Positions 8,607-16,414 of a stretch of DNA of 35,548 bases are shown here, in pieces. The translations under genes were made by a program, and so were the position numbers. Location of the stretch: the NCBI GenBank assembly GCA_947593975.1, contig CANQDW010000018.1, forward strand, positions 1 through 35,548. The letters are read 5' to 3'. How positions within the stretch are numbered: position 1 is the first letter of the stretch; every line of letters begins with the position of its first letter. The stretch is from an uncultured Lachnospiraceae bacterium (lineage in GTDB: Bacteria > Bacillota > Clostridia > Lachnospirales > Lachnospiraceae). The notes under the pieces are model-generated. The model saw nothing but the letters and a program-made list of their open reading frames with translations. It was not told the DNA's origin and did no database searches.

Positions 8607-10688
8607 ATGAAACATACGAAAATGTATATGGGCCTTTTATTGGCCGCTGCATTAGTGATGCAGACAGTTGCGCCGGGAATACAGGCGGATGCAAAAAAGG
8701 TGTCCAAACCGGCACTTTCTAAAAAAGCAGTAAAGGTTAATGAGGGCGAGAAGAAAAAAGTTACCGTAAAGAATGCAAAAGGTTATACGATAACGGTTAA
8801 GTCTAAAAACAAAAAGATTGCGGCAGTATCGAAGAAAGGCAAAACCGCATTTGTTGTAAAAGGCGTAAAGGCCGGCAAAACAAAGGTGGTTTGTACAGCA
8901 AAAAAGAAGAATAAGAAAAAGATAACATTAAAATGTACAGTAACTGTTAATAAGAAGGATGCAATACAGTCTGCAGCGCCGCAGACAACATCCAACGCAG
9001 GCGGAAACGGAAATGATCAGACGCCTACAGCTACACCGGAACCTACTGTTGGTCCATTCCCGAAACCGGATACATTCTCTGATGTTCCATATGGATTTGC
9101 AGATGCTTCGGAGAATGTAGAAAAAGGAAAGATTGAAGAATTTACTTATACATCAAAGACTACAAATAAGGCTCATAAGGTACTTGTACAGCTTCCTGCA
9201 AAATATTCGCAGGATAAAAAGTACCCCGTATTATATCTTTTACATGGTGAAAATGACACCGAAAGTGTATGGAAAGATATGGCGGCAGATCAGATCATGG
9301 ACAATGCGATTGCATTTAAAGCCGCAGAGGAAATGATTGTAGTCATGCCAAATATAAGCGGCGACAAAGATGAAGATATTGTTAAGGATTTTGTCAGTGA
9401 TCTAAAACCGGAAGTTGAAGCAAAATATTCCGCAGCAAAGGAGCGTCATAATGTAGCGGTAGCCGGATACGGCACGGGCGGACGCGCTGCGCTGAATATT
9501 GGTTTGTCGCTTCAGGATCAGGTGGCGTATACGGGCGCATTTGCTCCGGTTGAAGGTTTATCGTCGAACGTTGATTTTCATATTAATGATAATTATAAAG
9601 ACAAAACACTCATTATGATCCAGAAGGGAAATAGTGACGATGTAGCGGGAGACGCTCCGGAGTCATATAATAAGGCGTTGACGGATAACGGTTCGGAATG
9701 TCTGTATCTTGAGATGGACGGAATACATGATAATGAATTGTTTAAAGCGGGCCTGTATAATTTTGCAAGACGTGTATTTAAACGAGGCACGCAGGATGAG
9801 AGCATTGTAAACGGATTTGTTACAATGGTACCCGGTGAAGTAAGCAGACCGGCTTCTCAAAACGGTACAATAGAGGTGCTTGAGTACGATACGGAGACAT
9901 ACGATCCGGGCAATTCGGTAAGTATCCATAAATGGGCTAATGTTTACCTGCCATATAACTATGATCCGTCCAAAAAATATAATATCTTATATTTGATGCA
10001 TGGCGGCGGTGAAAATGCCGATACATGGATTAAAGGAGATAATATATATGGCGACTATACCCACAACCAGAATATGATAAACCTGCTGTTCCAGGAAGGA
10101 TACTGCGAGCCTTGTATAATTGTAAATCCTACTTTCTATCGTCCTGAAGGCGCGCCTGAACCGAGCAATGCGATTGACCTTACAGTCCTGTTCCAGTACG
10201 AATTGCGTAATGACCTGATCCCGGCTGTTGAGTCTAAGTATTCGACATATGCCGGCGGAGACGTATCTATAGAAAGCCTTAAGGCCAGCCGTATGCATCG
10301 TGGTTTTGCCGGATTATCAATGGGTTCTAATACTACATACCAGTCTGCATTCTTTGGAAATTATGACTTGTTTGCATGGTTTGCCCCATATTCGGGTTAC
10401 TTTGAAACAGCGAATGGAAATGATGTTGATGCGGATAGATTAAATCAGATAATTGAAGAAGGCGAAGCAAACGGTATGCCGCTTGGTTATCTGTACTGCG
10501 GCAACGGTTCCGAGGATCTTGCGCTGGCAGGACAGTTAGATTTAATGCAGAAAGCATTGGTTCGTTCAAATGTTTTAGTCCCGGGACGTAATTATGATTT
10601 TGTCATGATACCGGGAGGAATACATGATATGAATCAGTGGCATATACATCTGTACAATACATTGAAGATATTCTTTACAAAAGAATAG
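8607..10688 (+). CDS. Secreted protein with Ig-like domain and two esterase domains, the first inactive-looking
   Basis: The protein has 693 residues. Residues 1 to about 29 form a signal peptide (MGLLLAAALVMQ, then GIQADA before KK). Residues 30 to about 120 are a lysine-rich Ig-like (BIG2-type) domain, followed by a Thr/Pro linker. Two alpha/beta-hydrolase domains of the esterase D/feruloyl-esterase (CE1-like) type follow, at about 165-390 and 405-693. Domain one has YLLHGENDTES, but its nucleophile elbow reads GYGTGG with G289 where serine belongs. Domain two has YLMHGGGENADTW, an intact GLSMGS elbow with S571, and H673 in GGIHDMNQW as likely catalytic histidine. The expected role is removal of acyl or feruloyl groups from plant polysaccharide outside the cell; the substrate is inference. 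ATG 8607 has GAGGAGG (8591-8597) nine bases upstream; ATG 8577 has none. A terminator follows, so it is a single-gene transcript. Confidence 0.85.
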   Translation: MKHTKMYMGLLLAAALVMQTVAPGIQADAKKVSKPALSKKAVKVNEGEKKKVTVKNAKGYTITVKSKNKKIAAVSKKGKTAFVVKGVKAGKTKVVCTAKKKNKKKITLKCTVTVNKKDAIQSAAPQTTSNAGGNGNDQTPTATPEPTVGPFPKPDTFSDVPYGFADASENVEKGKIEEFTYTSKTTNKAHKVLVQLPAKYSQDKKYPVLYLLHGENDTESVWKDMAADQIMDNAIAFKAAEEMIVVMPNISGDKDEDIVKDFVSDLKPEVEAKYSAAKERHNVAVAGYGTGGRAALNIGLSLQDQVAYTGAFAPVEGLSSNVDFHINDNYKDKTLIMIQKGNSDDVAGDAPESYNKALTDNGSECLYLEMDGIHDNELFKAGLYNFARRVFKRGTQDESIVNGFVTMVPGEVSRPASQNGTIEVLEYDTETYDPGNSVSIHKWANVYLPYNYDPSKKYNILYLMHGGGENADTWIKGDNIYGDYTHNQNMINLLFQEGYCEPCIIVNPTFYRPEGAPEPSNAIDLTVLFQYELRNDLIPAVESKYSTYAGGDVSIESLKASRMHRGFAGLSMGSNTTYQSAFFGNYDLFAWFAPYSGYFETANGNDVDADRLNQIIEEGEANGMPLGYLYCGNGSEDLALAGQLDLMQKALVRSNVLVPGRNYDFVMIPGGIHDMNQWHIHLYNTLKIFFTKE

Positions 10689-10714
10689 AGAAACATAGTT
10701 ATGTAACTTTTTAT

Positions 10715-10749
10715 AATCCGTCCCGGATATTTCGGGGCGGATTATTTTA
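10715..10749 (+). terminator. Intrinsic terminator after the esterase gene
   Basis: TAATCCGTCCCG (10715-10726) pairs with CGGGGCGGATTA (10734-10745) with one G-T pair, then TTTT. It is 26 bases after the esterase stop. Confidence 0.88.
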
Positions 10750-10821
10750 ATAACCACCCATTGGGTAAATGTAATTTATGACTTTTTTATGGTAAATTAG
10801 ATTTTGTAAGGGAGACATACA

Positions 10822-10872
10822 ATGGAAAAATGCAGTAAAAAGAAGGGGGATAAATATGATACATCCGGATAA
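10822..10872 (+). CDS. Possible 16-residue leader ORF overlapping the YkgJ-like gene
   Basis: ATG 10822 has AAGGGAG seven bases upstream and reads MEKCSKKKGDKYDTSG before TAA at 10870-10872. It overlaps the first 17 bases of the next gene in another frame, an arrangement that could couple translation. The short length makes chance occurrence quite possible. Confidence 0.22.
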   Translation: MEKCSKKKGDKYDTSG

Positions 10873-11353
10873 AGTTAAAGAAGAAGCAAAGAAAAAAGCA
10901 AATGAAAATTACAAATTTAGGACTTATCTTAAGGGACATGCAGATGAGTTGAAATTGGACAGGCAGTTTTTGCGGCTGCATAAAGAATTATTTGATGGTT
11001 ATGACTGTAATAAATGCAGAAATTGTTGTAAAATGTATAAAGGCAGTATCCCGGAAAAAGACATTCAAAGAGACTCAGAGTATTTAGGGGATCAGTTTAT
11101 TGATTTTTTTCTGGAAAAGAATGAATATGAAACGGGATACCAGACTAAGCATATGCCATGTGATTTTCTGCAGAAAGACGGCGCATGTAAACTTGGAGAC
11201 TGTAAGCCTGACAGCTGTAAAAAATATCCTTATACCGATCAGCCGGGGAGATTGTTCAGTCTGCTTGGCGTGCTGGATGCAGTAGAAGTCTGTCCTGTAG
11301 CATTTGAAATATATGAAAGATTGAAAAAAGAATACAGATTTAAAGGAAGATAG
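10856..11353 (+). CDS. YkgJ-family cysteine-cluster protein (UPF0153-like)
   Basis: The 165-residue protein carries the cysteine cluster of the YkgJ family (PF03692), C51-x2-C54-x2-C57-C58, plus a second group in MPCDFLQKDGACKLGDCKP and SCKKYPY. Such cysteines are thought to bind an Fe-S cluster or zinc; the biological role is unknown. The N-terminus is basic and helical (KVKEEAKKKANEN). No signal peptide is seen, so it is cytoplasmic. The start is ATG 10856 with AAGGGGG (10842-10848) seven bases upstream. The next gene begins nine bases after the stop, so the two form an operon. Confidence 0.85.
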   Translation: MIHPDKVKEEAKKKANENYKFRTYLKGHADELKLDRQFLRLHKELFDGYDCNKCRNCCKMYKGSIPEKDIQRDSEYLGDQFIDFFLEKNEYETGYQTKHMPCDFLQKDGACKLGDCKPDSCKKYPYTDQPGRLFSLLGVLDAVEVCPVAFEIYERLKKEYRFKGR

Positions 11354-11362
11354 GGGAAGTAA

Positions 11363-12379
11363 ATGAGAAAAGAAGCATCTTTAGATCAATGGAAAGTATT
11401 ATATGAGACAGCAACAAGGATTAAAGGATTGAAGCCATGGGAAAAGTTTTGGGATCAGGATATAATAGGTATACAATACGAAAAAGAAGAGGATACTGTA
11501 TTTTTCAGTATACTGGGGCGCGGCGGAGAATGTTACGGTATAGTAGCCTATGAAGGATACGAGGGATTGAACAGCTTTTTAATGCTTACCATGCAGGAGC
11601 ATATGAATCTGTCTGTAGACTATGCCATGTTTAATCAAAGAAACCTGACTTGCTATTGGGGAAATCGTGATGAACTGACAGATAAGCAAAGAAAGATTAT
11701 TAAGAACTTGGGGTATTCATACAGAGGGAAAAATCAATGGCTGTATTTTTTGTCTTTTGAACCGGGATATTATCCATATAATTTGGATTCAGAAGAGGTA
11801 ATCCGTCTTGCTGAATATTATCAGGATCTGGAAATGGCGTTGAGATATTATGATGATGTAAATATGAACGTTGACTTTGAAAGCGGCAATATGTTTCTGT
11901 TTTCATTTGGCAAAGATAAAAAAACATGGAACTTTGGAGAAGTTCCGCTGCCATTTACAGCATTTCAATATGGAAGCTTGATTATTACTGATGAAAAACT
12001 GCTTGCTGATCTGGCTGGAGTATCGAGGTGTAAAGTAGTTTTGGAAGCTGAGGTTTCAGTTATGAGAGCAAAGGTAAATGATAAAAAATATAGCCGCCCG
12101 GCAAATCCTGCCATAGCACTTTTAGGAGATTTAAAATCGGGAATGGTTATAAGCGCTGAAATGACAGAACCGGATGATGACCCGGTAATGGTGCTTGCGG
12201 ATTCGCTGATAAAATTTATTTTTAAATACGGTGCACCGAAAGAAATCTGTGTGACTAATATGATCGTGGAAGCCGGACTTAGGCAGATTTGTGATGTGTG
12301 TGGAATCAGATTGAGCAGGGTAAAAAGATTACCGGGATTAGATTTATTTGTACAAGGAATGAGCAGGTTTAATCTATAA
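11363..12379 (+). CDS. Hypothetical protein, DUF7309/DUF6930-like
   Basis: This 338-residue soluble protein has no signal peptide. The N-terminal half (MRKEASLDQW, with WEKFWDQDIIGIQY and CYGIVAYEGYEGLNSF) resembles the domain called DUF7309. The C-terminal half (ALLGDLKSGMVISAEM, then GAPKEICVTNMIVEAGL) resembles DUF6930, which is often linked to SEC-C or plasmid pRiA4b-like proteins. Function is unknown. The start is ATG 11363 behind AGGGG (11352-11356). It follows the YkgJ-like gene by nine bases and is probably co-transcribed and co-translated with it. The domain names are from memory of family patterns and could be wrong; that it is a real gene is clear from its length and ribosome-binding site. 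Confidence 0.7.
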   Translation: MRKEASLDQWKVLYETATRIKGLKPWEKFWDQDIIGIQYEKEEDTVFFSILGRGGECYGIVAYEGYEGLNSFLMLTMQEHMNLSVDYAMFNQRNLTCYWGNRDELTDKQRKIIKNLGYSYRGKNQWLYFLSFEPGYYPYNLDSEEVIRLAEYYQDLEMALRYYDDVNMNVDFESGNMFLFSFGKDKKTWNFGEVPLPFTAFQYGSLIITDEKLLADLAGVSRCKVVLEAEVSVMRAKVNDKKYSRPANPAIALLGDLKSGMVISAEMTEPDDDPVMVLADSLIKFIFKYGAPKEICVTNMIVEAGLRQICDVCGIRLSRVKRLPGLDLFVQGMSRFNL

Positions 12380-12435
12380 GTTTTCTTAAAATTTCAAGTG
12401 TGAATACAGATGAAAGGCCGAGGAAACCATTCGAC

Positions 12436-12478
12436 ATGCTAAGTCATTACAAATGCATTGACTTAGCATTGGTTTTTT
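12436..12478 (+). terminator. Perfect 11-bp inverted repeat with T-run (terminator and possible operator)
   Basis: ATGCTAAGTCA (12436-12446) and TGACTTAGCAT (12459-12469) are perfect complements around a 12-base loop, followed by GG and six T residues. It is placed to end the upstream operon. Its right arm also holds the -35 of the relB promoter, so it may also serve as an operator. Confidence 0.65.
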
Positions 12479-12492
12479 GCTATCCTTATAGC
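12458..12492 (+). promoter_or_regulatory. Promoter of relB overlapped by palindromes
   Basis: TTGACT (12458-12463), a 17-base spacer and TATCCT (12481-12486). The -10 is covered by a second inverted repeat, GCTAT (12479-12483) and ATAGC (12488-12492). Ribbon-helix-helix antitoxins usually repress their own promoter through such palindromes; that this one does so is inference. Confidence 0.45.
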
Positions 12493-12528
12493 ATAAACGA
12501 GTTTGAGTATATATAGGAGGCTGCGTAA

Positions 12529-12822
12529 ATGGCAAGTACGATTCAGGTTAGAGTAGATGATGATTTAAAAATAAAGTCAGATGCTTTATTTAGAGATTTG
12601 GGAACAGATACTACAACTGCAATTCGCATGTTTTTAACCCGTGCTTTGGCAGTAAATGGATTTCCATTTGAAATAAAAAGAGCAAATGCAAATCCATATG
12701 AAGCATTAACAGAACAGGAAATATTAGGCAGACTGGAACAATCTCGTGAGCACGCGGCACAGGGAATGTATAGAGAAGCGAAAGAAGTTTCTTGTAATAT
12801 GAGGGAGAAATATGGCTTATAA
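12529..12822 (+). CDS. RelB/DinJ-family antitoxin
   Basis: This 97-residue protein has the ribbon-helix-helix N-terminus of RelB/DinJ antitoxins: IQVRVDDDLK forms the DNA-binding strand, and TTTAIRMFLTRALAVNGFPFE is close to the family hallmark. The C-terminal part, normally wrapped around the toxin, is present (EALTEQEILGRLEQSREHAAQG). The start is ATG 12529 behind AGGAGG (12515-12520). The expected partner toxin gene begins inside its last codons but is broken (see next entry), so this is an orphan antitoxin. It may still act as an autorepressor or neutralise toxins from related loci; that is inference. Confidence 0.88.
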   Translation: MASTIQVRVDDDLKIKSDALFRDLGTDTTTAIRMFLTRALAVNGFPFEIKRANANPYEALTEQEILGRLEQSREHAAQGMYREAKEVSCNMREKYGL

Positions 12823-12895
12823 AGTGGTTGTTACAAAGGATGCAGAGGAGAGTCTGGAGAACTTTAATTATAACGGATCGGAACAACACAGATAA
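12812..12895 (+). pseudogene. Remnant of a RelE-family toxin gene
   Basis: ATG 12812 overlaps the antitoxin by 11 bases, as in intact relBE-type pairs, and has GAGGGAG upstream. It reads MAYKVVVTKDAEESLENF, a typical RelE/ParE-superfamily start, then departs from the family (NYNGSEQHR) and stops after 27 residues. Intact toxins have about 85-100 residues, including the catalytic C-terminal part. I see no remainder in the next 180 bases, which suggests a deletion and not a simple frameshift. Confidence 0.75.
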
Positions 12896-12900
12896 AAAAC

Positions 12901-12930
12901 TTGATTTTTAGGAACAAAATATGATATCCT
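12901..12930 (+). promoter_or_regulatory. Possible promoter for the DUF2798-like gene
   Basis: TTGATT (12901-12906), an 18-base spacer and TATCCT (12925-12930). The leader that follows includes a small hairpin (GTGC and GCAC near 12974-12988). Confidence 0.3.
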
Positions 12931-13071
12931 GCTAAATGTAAAAAAATTAAATAATTCGCATAATGACACATGTAGTGCTTGCTAGGCACGTAAATCTGAT
13001 TACAGAGTATGTTTTACGGCAGCAGGTTTGCATGTGTTTTTTTGCGGCTAAAAAAGAGGAGAAAATTTATT

Positions 13072-13773
13072 ATGCCAAGAAATCAATTTCAAAGAATGAT
13101 GTTTGCGTTTATCACGGTTGTGATAACAGTACACGCTTACGTATTTTACAGTCTGTATGTAGTGAATGGCAGCGCACTTATGGAACTTAATCAGACAACA
13201 GGAGTTATAGCGGCGCTAAAAAAGCAGGGAGGGATTTATATGTGCGGAACATATCTGCCTGTTTGGGAGTGCATCCTTATTGAATTCTGCTTTGCATATT
13301 TGCTGGAAAATCTTGTCGGAAGCCCTGCTTCATTTAAATTGGCAAGCAGAATATTTAATCCTGCAAAAAACCATCCAATGATATTTGAAACGGCGATCAT
13401 ATGCGCGACAGTCGGTATTATGTGCCCTGCTATGAGCTTTATTGCCGCATTTCTTTATTATCCGTACTATATGGGTTTTAATGTTGTTGCCCTGCTTGCA
13501 AATTGGCTTAAACTGGTATGTTTTAATTTCCCGTTTGCATTTTTCACGCAGTTGTTTTTCATACAGCCTGCCGTGAGAGTTATTTTTAAAACGCTTTTCA
13601 GAAAGGACATCAGCAAGAGAAAACAGGAAGCGGGCGGCTTACAGCCTGAAAACGAGCAGGAAGTAATCCTTGCTATCTTCAGGCGTATTGATGAAATGCA
13701 GGAAGAGATAGCGCATGAACACCGCCGCAGAAAAGCGCTTGAGGAAGACGTACATAAGATTGCTTCAAAATAA
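13072..13773 (+). CDS. DUF2798-like integral membrane protein
   Basis: The 233-residue protein has four predicted membrane segments, at about residues 8-28, 60-80, 104-130 and 140-165. A cytoplasmic tail ends in a charged coiled-coil-like stretch (ILAIFRRIDEMQEEIAHEHRRRKALEEDVHK). The N-terminus PRNQFQRMMFAFITVVITVHAY matches the DUF2798 type (PF11391). Function is unknown. I chose ATG 13072 because AGAGGAG lies ten bases upstream; a longer frame from 13009 adds 21 residues without a ribosome-binding site. It converges directly, with no gap, on the MATE pseudogene. Confidence 0.8.
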   Translation: MPRNQFQRMMFAFITVVITVHAYVFYSLYVVNGSALMELNQTTGVIAALKKQGGIYMCGTYLPVWECILIEFCFAYLLENLVGSPASFKLASRIFNPAKNHPMIFETAIICATVGIMCPAMSFIAAFLYYPYYMGFNVVALLANWLKLVCFNFPFAFFTQLFFIQPAVRVIFKTLFRKDISKRKQEAGGLQPENEQEVILAIFRRIDEMQEEIAHEHRRRKALEEDVHKIASK

Positions 13774-14795
13774 TTAAGCGCTTTTCGGTGTCTTTTGATG
13801 CAATTCTTTGTAAGTTTTTGTGATCAAACAGACAGCAATTATGAAAGTCAGGATATCTGAAAGCGGCATTGAGTACAGAACACCGTCAAGTCCGAAGAAT
13901 ACCGGCAGCAAAAGAGCAAACCCAACGCCAAAAACGATTTCACGGATCATTGACAAAACTGTGGAAGATACCGCTTTCCCCATTGCCTGCAGGAAGATAA
14001 AGCAGGCTTTATTTACACAGGCAAATATTATCATACACAGATAAATACGGAAAGCCTTTATTGCAAAGGACGTATAGCAGGCGCTTTCATTTGTCGCGCC
14101 AAAGATATGGATCAGCTGCTGCGGAAGCAGTTCAACAATGATAAGCGCTATGACGCCGACCGCTGCCTCTGCGATAAGCAGTTTGGAAAAAAGTTCCCTG
14201 ACACGATTGTTTTTGCCGGCGCCCATATTAAAACCGACAATCGGAATACATCCGGCAGCCATGCCAACAACAATGGATATGACTATCTGAAAGAATTTCA
14301 TGACGATTCCGACTACTGCCATCGGGACCTGCGCATATTGCTTCTGCCCGAAAACCGGATCAAGGGCGCCGTATTTTCGAATCATATTATTGATCGCAGC
14401 CATTGCGGCGACAAGAGAAATCTGTGACAGAAAGCTGGTTACGCCAAGTATAAGTGTTTTTTGGCAAATACCAAGGTCCATCTTAAAATCTGTGTTTGCG
14501 GGTTTCACCAGTTTCATATGCGCAAAGTACCAGACTGCAGGCAGTTACCATGACGATTGAATTGCCGACGCTTTTTTTTGCAGTATCCGGTTGTTTTCTG
14601 CCAAGGCATAGACTGACAAATGCGCAGCATCCGTCACCGATCATGACGGCAATTGCAAGCGCGATGACAGTAAGAGGGAAAACAACTGTATTAAAGGGCG
14701 CCTACTAAAAGTGATATAATGCATGGAAGAGCATATTTTTGCATAAGTCTGCCGATATGCTCCTCTCCGAGGAATTGATTCGTTTTTTCCTCCAA
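13774..14795 (-). pseudogene. MATE efflux transporter gene broken by two internal deletions
   Basis: Three in-family pieces of one MATE transporter lie in order on the minus strand. Piece one starts at TTG 14795 (LEEKTNQFLGEEHIGRL, then LPCIISLLVGAL) and hits a stop at 14693-14691. Piece two follows in another frame (NTVVFPLTVIALAIAVMIGD, then GCCAFVSLCLG and SLVLC). Piece three, HMKLVKPANTDFK onward, shifts frame again and runs to the stop at 13776-13774; it is the C-terminal half (247 residues open). Compared with full-length relatives of about 450 residues, roughly 25 residues are missing at the first junction and about 100 at the second. Both losses shift the frame, so no working transporter can be made, although promoter and leader are intact. 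A complete MATE gene lies at 18815. Confidence 0.8.
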
Positions 14796-14849
14796 GAAAA
14801 TCACATCCTTTCAAAAATTTCATATGGTATTTTTTCTGTTTGCAAACAC

Positions 14850-14901
14850 AAAAAACGTGTGATGTTCCAACCGGATTTACGCAGTTGAAACGCCACACGT
14901 T
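14850..14901 (-). terminator. Attenuator-like hairpin in the leader of the MATE pseudogene
   Basis: Reading the minus strand, AACGTGTG (14901-14894) pairs with CACACGTT (14861-14854). Inside it, GTTTCAAC pairs with GTTGGAAC with one G-T pair. TTTT follows (14853-14850). It lies between the promoter and the start codon, so it would stop transcription before the gene unless it is prevented from folding. Such leaders are known for drug-efflux genes; what it senses is unknown. Confidence 0.6.
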
Positions 14902-14909
14902 GTTATTTT

Positions 14910-14938
14910 ATTATAATTGAAACTCGCAAAAGATTCAA
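14910..14938 (-). promoter_or_regulatory. Promoter of the MATE pseudogene
   Basis: On the minus strand TTGAAT (14938-14933), a 17-base spacer and TATAAT (14915-14910). The predicted start of transcription is at about 14903, almost touching the attenuator-like hairpin. Confidence 0.65.
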
Positions 14939-14972
14939 GTGTCAAATTTCTTCGGGTTATTAAACAAAAATC

Positions 14973-15006
14973 AGTATTGTGTTATAATTAGTATTGTGTT
15001 ATGATT
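14973..15006 (+). repeat. Tandem 17-bp direct repeat with two -10-like boxes
   Basis: AGTATTGTGTTATAATT (14973-14989) is followed at once by a second copy with one change (14990-15006, TATGAT for TATAAT). Each copy holds a -10-like box. TTAAAC (14960-14965) is a weak -35 at 17 bases from the first. This is the only promoter-like sequence before the ABC operon. Confidence 0.55.
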
Positions 15007-15024
15007 AAGAAGGGGCAAAATAAG

Positions 15025-15123
15025 ATGAATAAAATAATAGAGTGGGAGGGGGGGTATCCTCGTGTTCAGGCTCAGGTTTATATTGGAAGAGTTTTTCAGG
15101 AGTTTCAGAAAAAGCCTGTTTAA
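15025..15123 (+). CDS. Possible 32-residue leader ORF overlapping the permease start
   Basis: ATG 15025 has AAGGGG (15010-15015) nine bases upstream and reads MNKIIEWEGGYPRVQAQVY before stopping at 15121-15123. It overlaps the first 62 bases of the permease gene. It crosses a run of seven G residues (15048-15054); removing one G would put it in frame with the permease. It may be a leader, a slippage-controlled start, or meaningless. Confidence 0.2.
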   Translation: MNKIIEWEGGYPRVQAQVYIGRVFQEFQKKPV

Positions 15124-16402
15124 AGATATATTGTTAATGCTTATTTTCTCCATAAGCATTGTAATGGCAGTTATACTGTGTTCGTATTATTTTGATATGG
15201 GAGAACGCTATTCTGAGATAAACCAGCATATTGATGACAGTGAATGGCATAATCTGGAGACACTTACTGAAAGCAGAGATTATTTGGAAAGCTTCTCTAC
15301 TGTTACGGGATGCAGGAATGTAATGAACTATTATGAAGCCATTGCTGATTCGGAGCAATATCCAATGCTTTCGGTTAATTCTGATCAAAATGTTTATATG
15401 CGTGAAGATGATGTCAAAAATTTTTTTGGTGACAGGGATTATTTTCCTTTTCTTTATGAGGGGCAGACTGAAACCGTGACAGGTCATTTTGGAGATGAGA
15501 TATGCAGTATGCAGTCGATGAAAAGCGCCCAGGTTGACTTGAAGGCATATCGTATGTTTGGGCTTCGCACGGAGGAGGGCGAAGGATTTACCGAAGAAAA
15601 TATGAGAATAGAACATGCTTCCGATGCTATTCCAATTGTATTAGGAAATGATTATAAAGGAATTATTAATATTGGTGATACGATGGATATCGAATTCCCC
15701 TTTTATGTATACCATTGCAGGGTGGCAGGTATATTGGAGAAAGGGGCGACAATGCCGGAAAATGGGGTTACAGGCGGAACAGTCTGGCTGGATTCCACAA
15801 TATTGTTTCCATATGGAATCAGGGTGTCAAATGATCCTGATATGCCGGAAGAACTGGAAAAATATGCATTTTTGGATTATTCTGCACTTGATTTCGGTGT
15901 TGTATGCGTTATGGATGATATGTCGGCAGCCGGCGTTGTATCCGGGTACAGTGAGCTTGGCAGGGAGTTTGACCTGCCTCCCGTCCGCGTGGTGGGAACT
16001 TCAATGGGGGTTAATCTTCTTCGAAAGGAATCATCCTTAACGGTTAAGATAATGCTTATTCTTACCATTGTGCTTATGTGTTTCGCATTTTACGGCCTGT
16101 TTGTCGTTTTCTATGACAAAGTTCAAACGAATATAAAGGCATATGGAATATATCTGATGAACGGCTGCTCTATCTTCATGATACTGATTCCATGCCTGTT
16201 GGAGATTGCTGTTATTCTTATTCCATCCATATTTGTCGGCAGATCCATATTTTCGATACAGAATATAGGAGGATATAAAATTGATGTAATCATGAGGGAA
16301 GTATGCAGTATGGCAGCAATTATATTTATCGTGGGTGCGGGATTCATTACATATATTATGAGAGGGATTGATACAGAGCATTTAATAAGAGACAAGGAAT
16401 AG
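15062..16402 (+). CDS. FtsX/MacB-type ABC transporter permease, first of two
   Basis: This 446-residue membrane protein has one N-terminal membrane segment (about 22-44), a long extracytoplasmic domain (about 45-325) and three C-terminal segments (about 330-355, 370-395, 410-432), the layout of MacB/FtsX-type permeases. Such permeases do mechanical work outside the membrane (peptide or lipoprotein handling, antimicrobial-peptide resistance) more than classical import. The start is GTG 15062, seven bases after a GGAGGGGGGG ribosome-binding site. It heads an operon with a lipoprotein, an ATPase and a second permease; the lipoprotein ribosome-binding site overlaps its stop codon. Confidence 0.82.
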   Translation: MFRLRFILEEFFRSFRKSLFKDILLMLIFSISIVMAVILCSYYFDMGERYSEINQHIDDSEWHNLETLTESRDYLESFSTVTGCRNVMNYYEAIADSEQYPMLSVNSDQNVYMREDDVKNFFGDRDYFPFLYEGQTETVTGHFGDEICSMQSMKSAQVDLKAYRMFGLRTEEGEGFTEENMRIEHASDAIPIVLGNDYKGIINIGDTMDIEFPFYVYHCRVAGILEKGATMPENGVTGGTVWLDSTILFPYGIRVSNDPDMPEELEKYAFLDYSALDFGVVCVMDDMSAAGVVSGYSELGREFDLPPVRVVGTSMGVNLLRKESSLTVKIMLILTIVLMCFAFYGLFVVFYDKVQTNIKAYGIYLMNGCSIFMILIPCLLEIAVILIPSIFVGRSIFSIQNIGGYKIDVIMREVCSMAAIIFIVGAGFITYIMRGIDTEHLIRDKE

Positions 16403-16414
16403 GAGGTATGTGTT

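Noticed and set aside
12963-13190. 75-codon plus-strand frame before and over the DUF2798-like gene
   Set aside because: It overlaps the ribosome-binding site and start of a better gene in another frame and has no own site.
5237-14900. Single integrated mobile element
   Set aside because: No integrase, transposase, tRNA target or matching terminal repeats were seen, so transfer of parts is possible but no element can be drawn.
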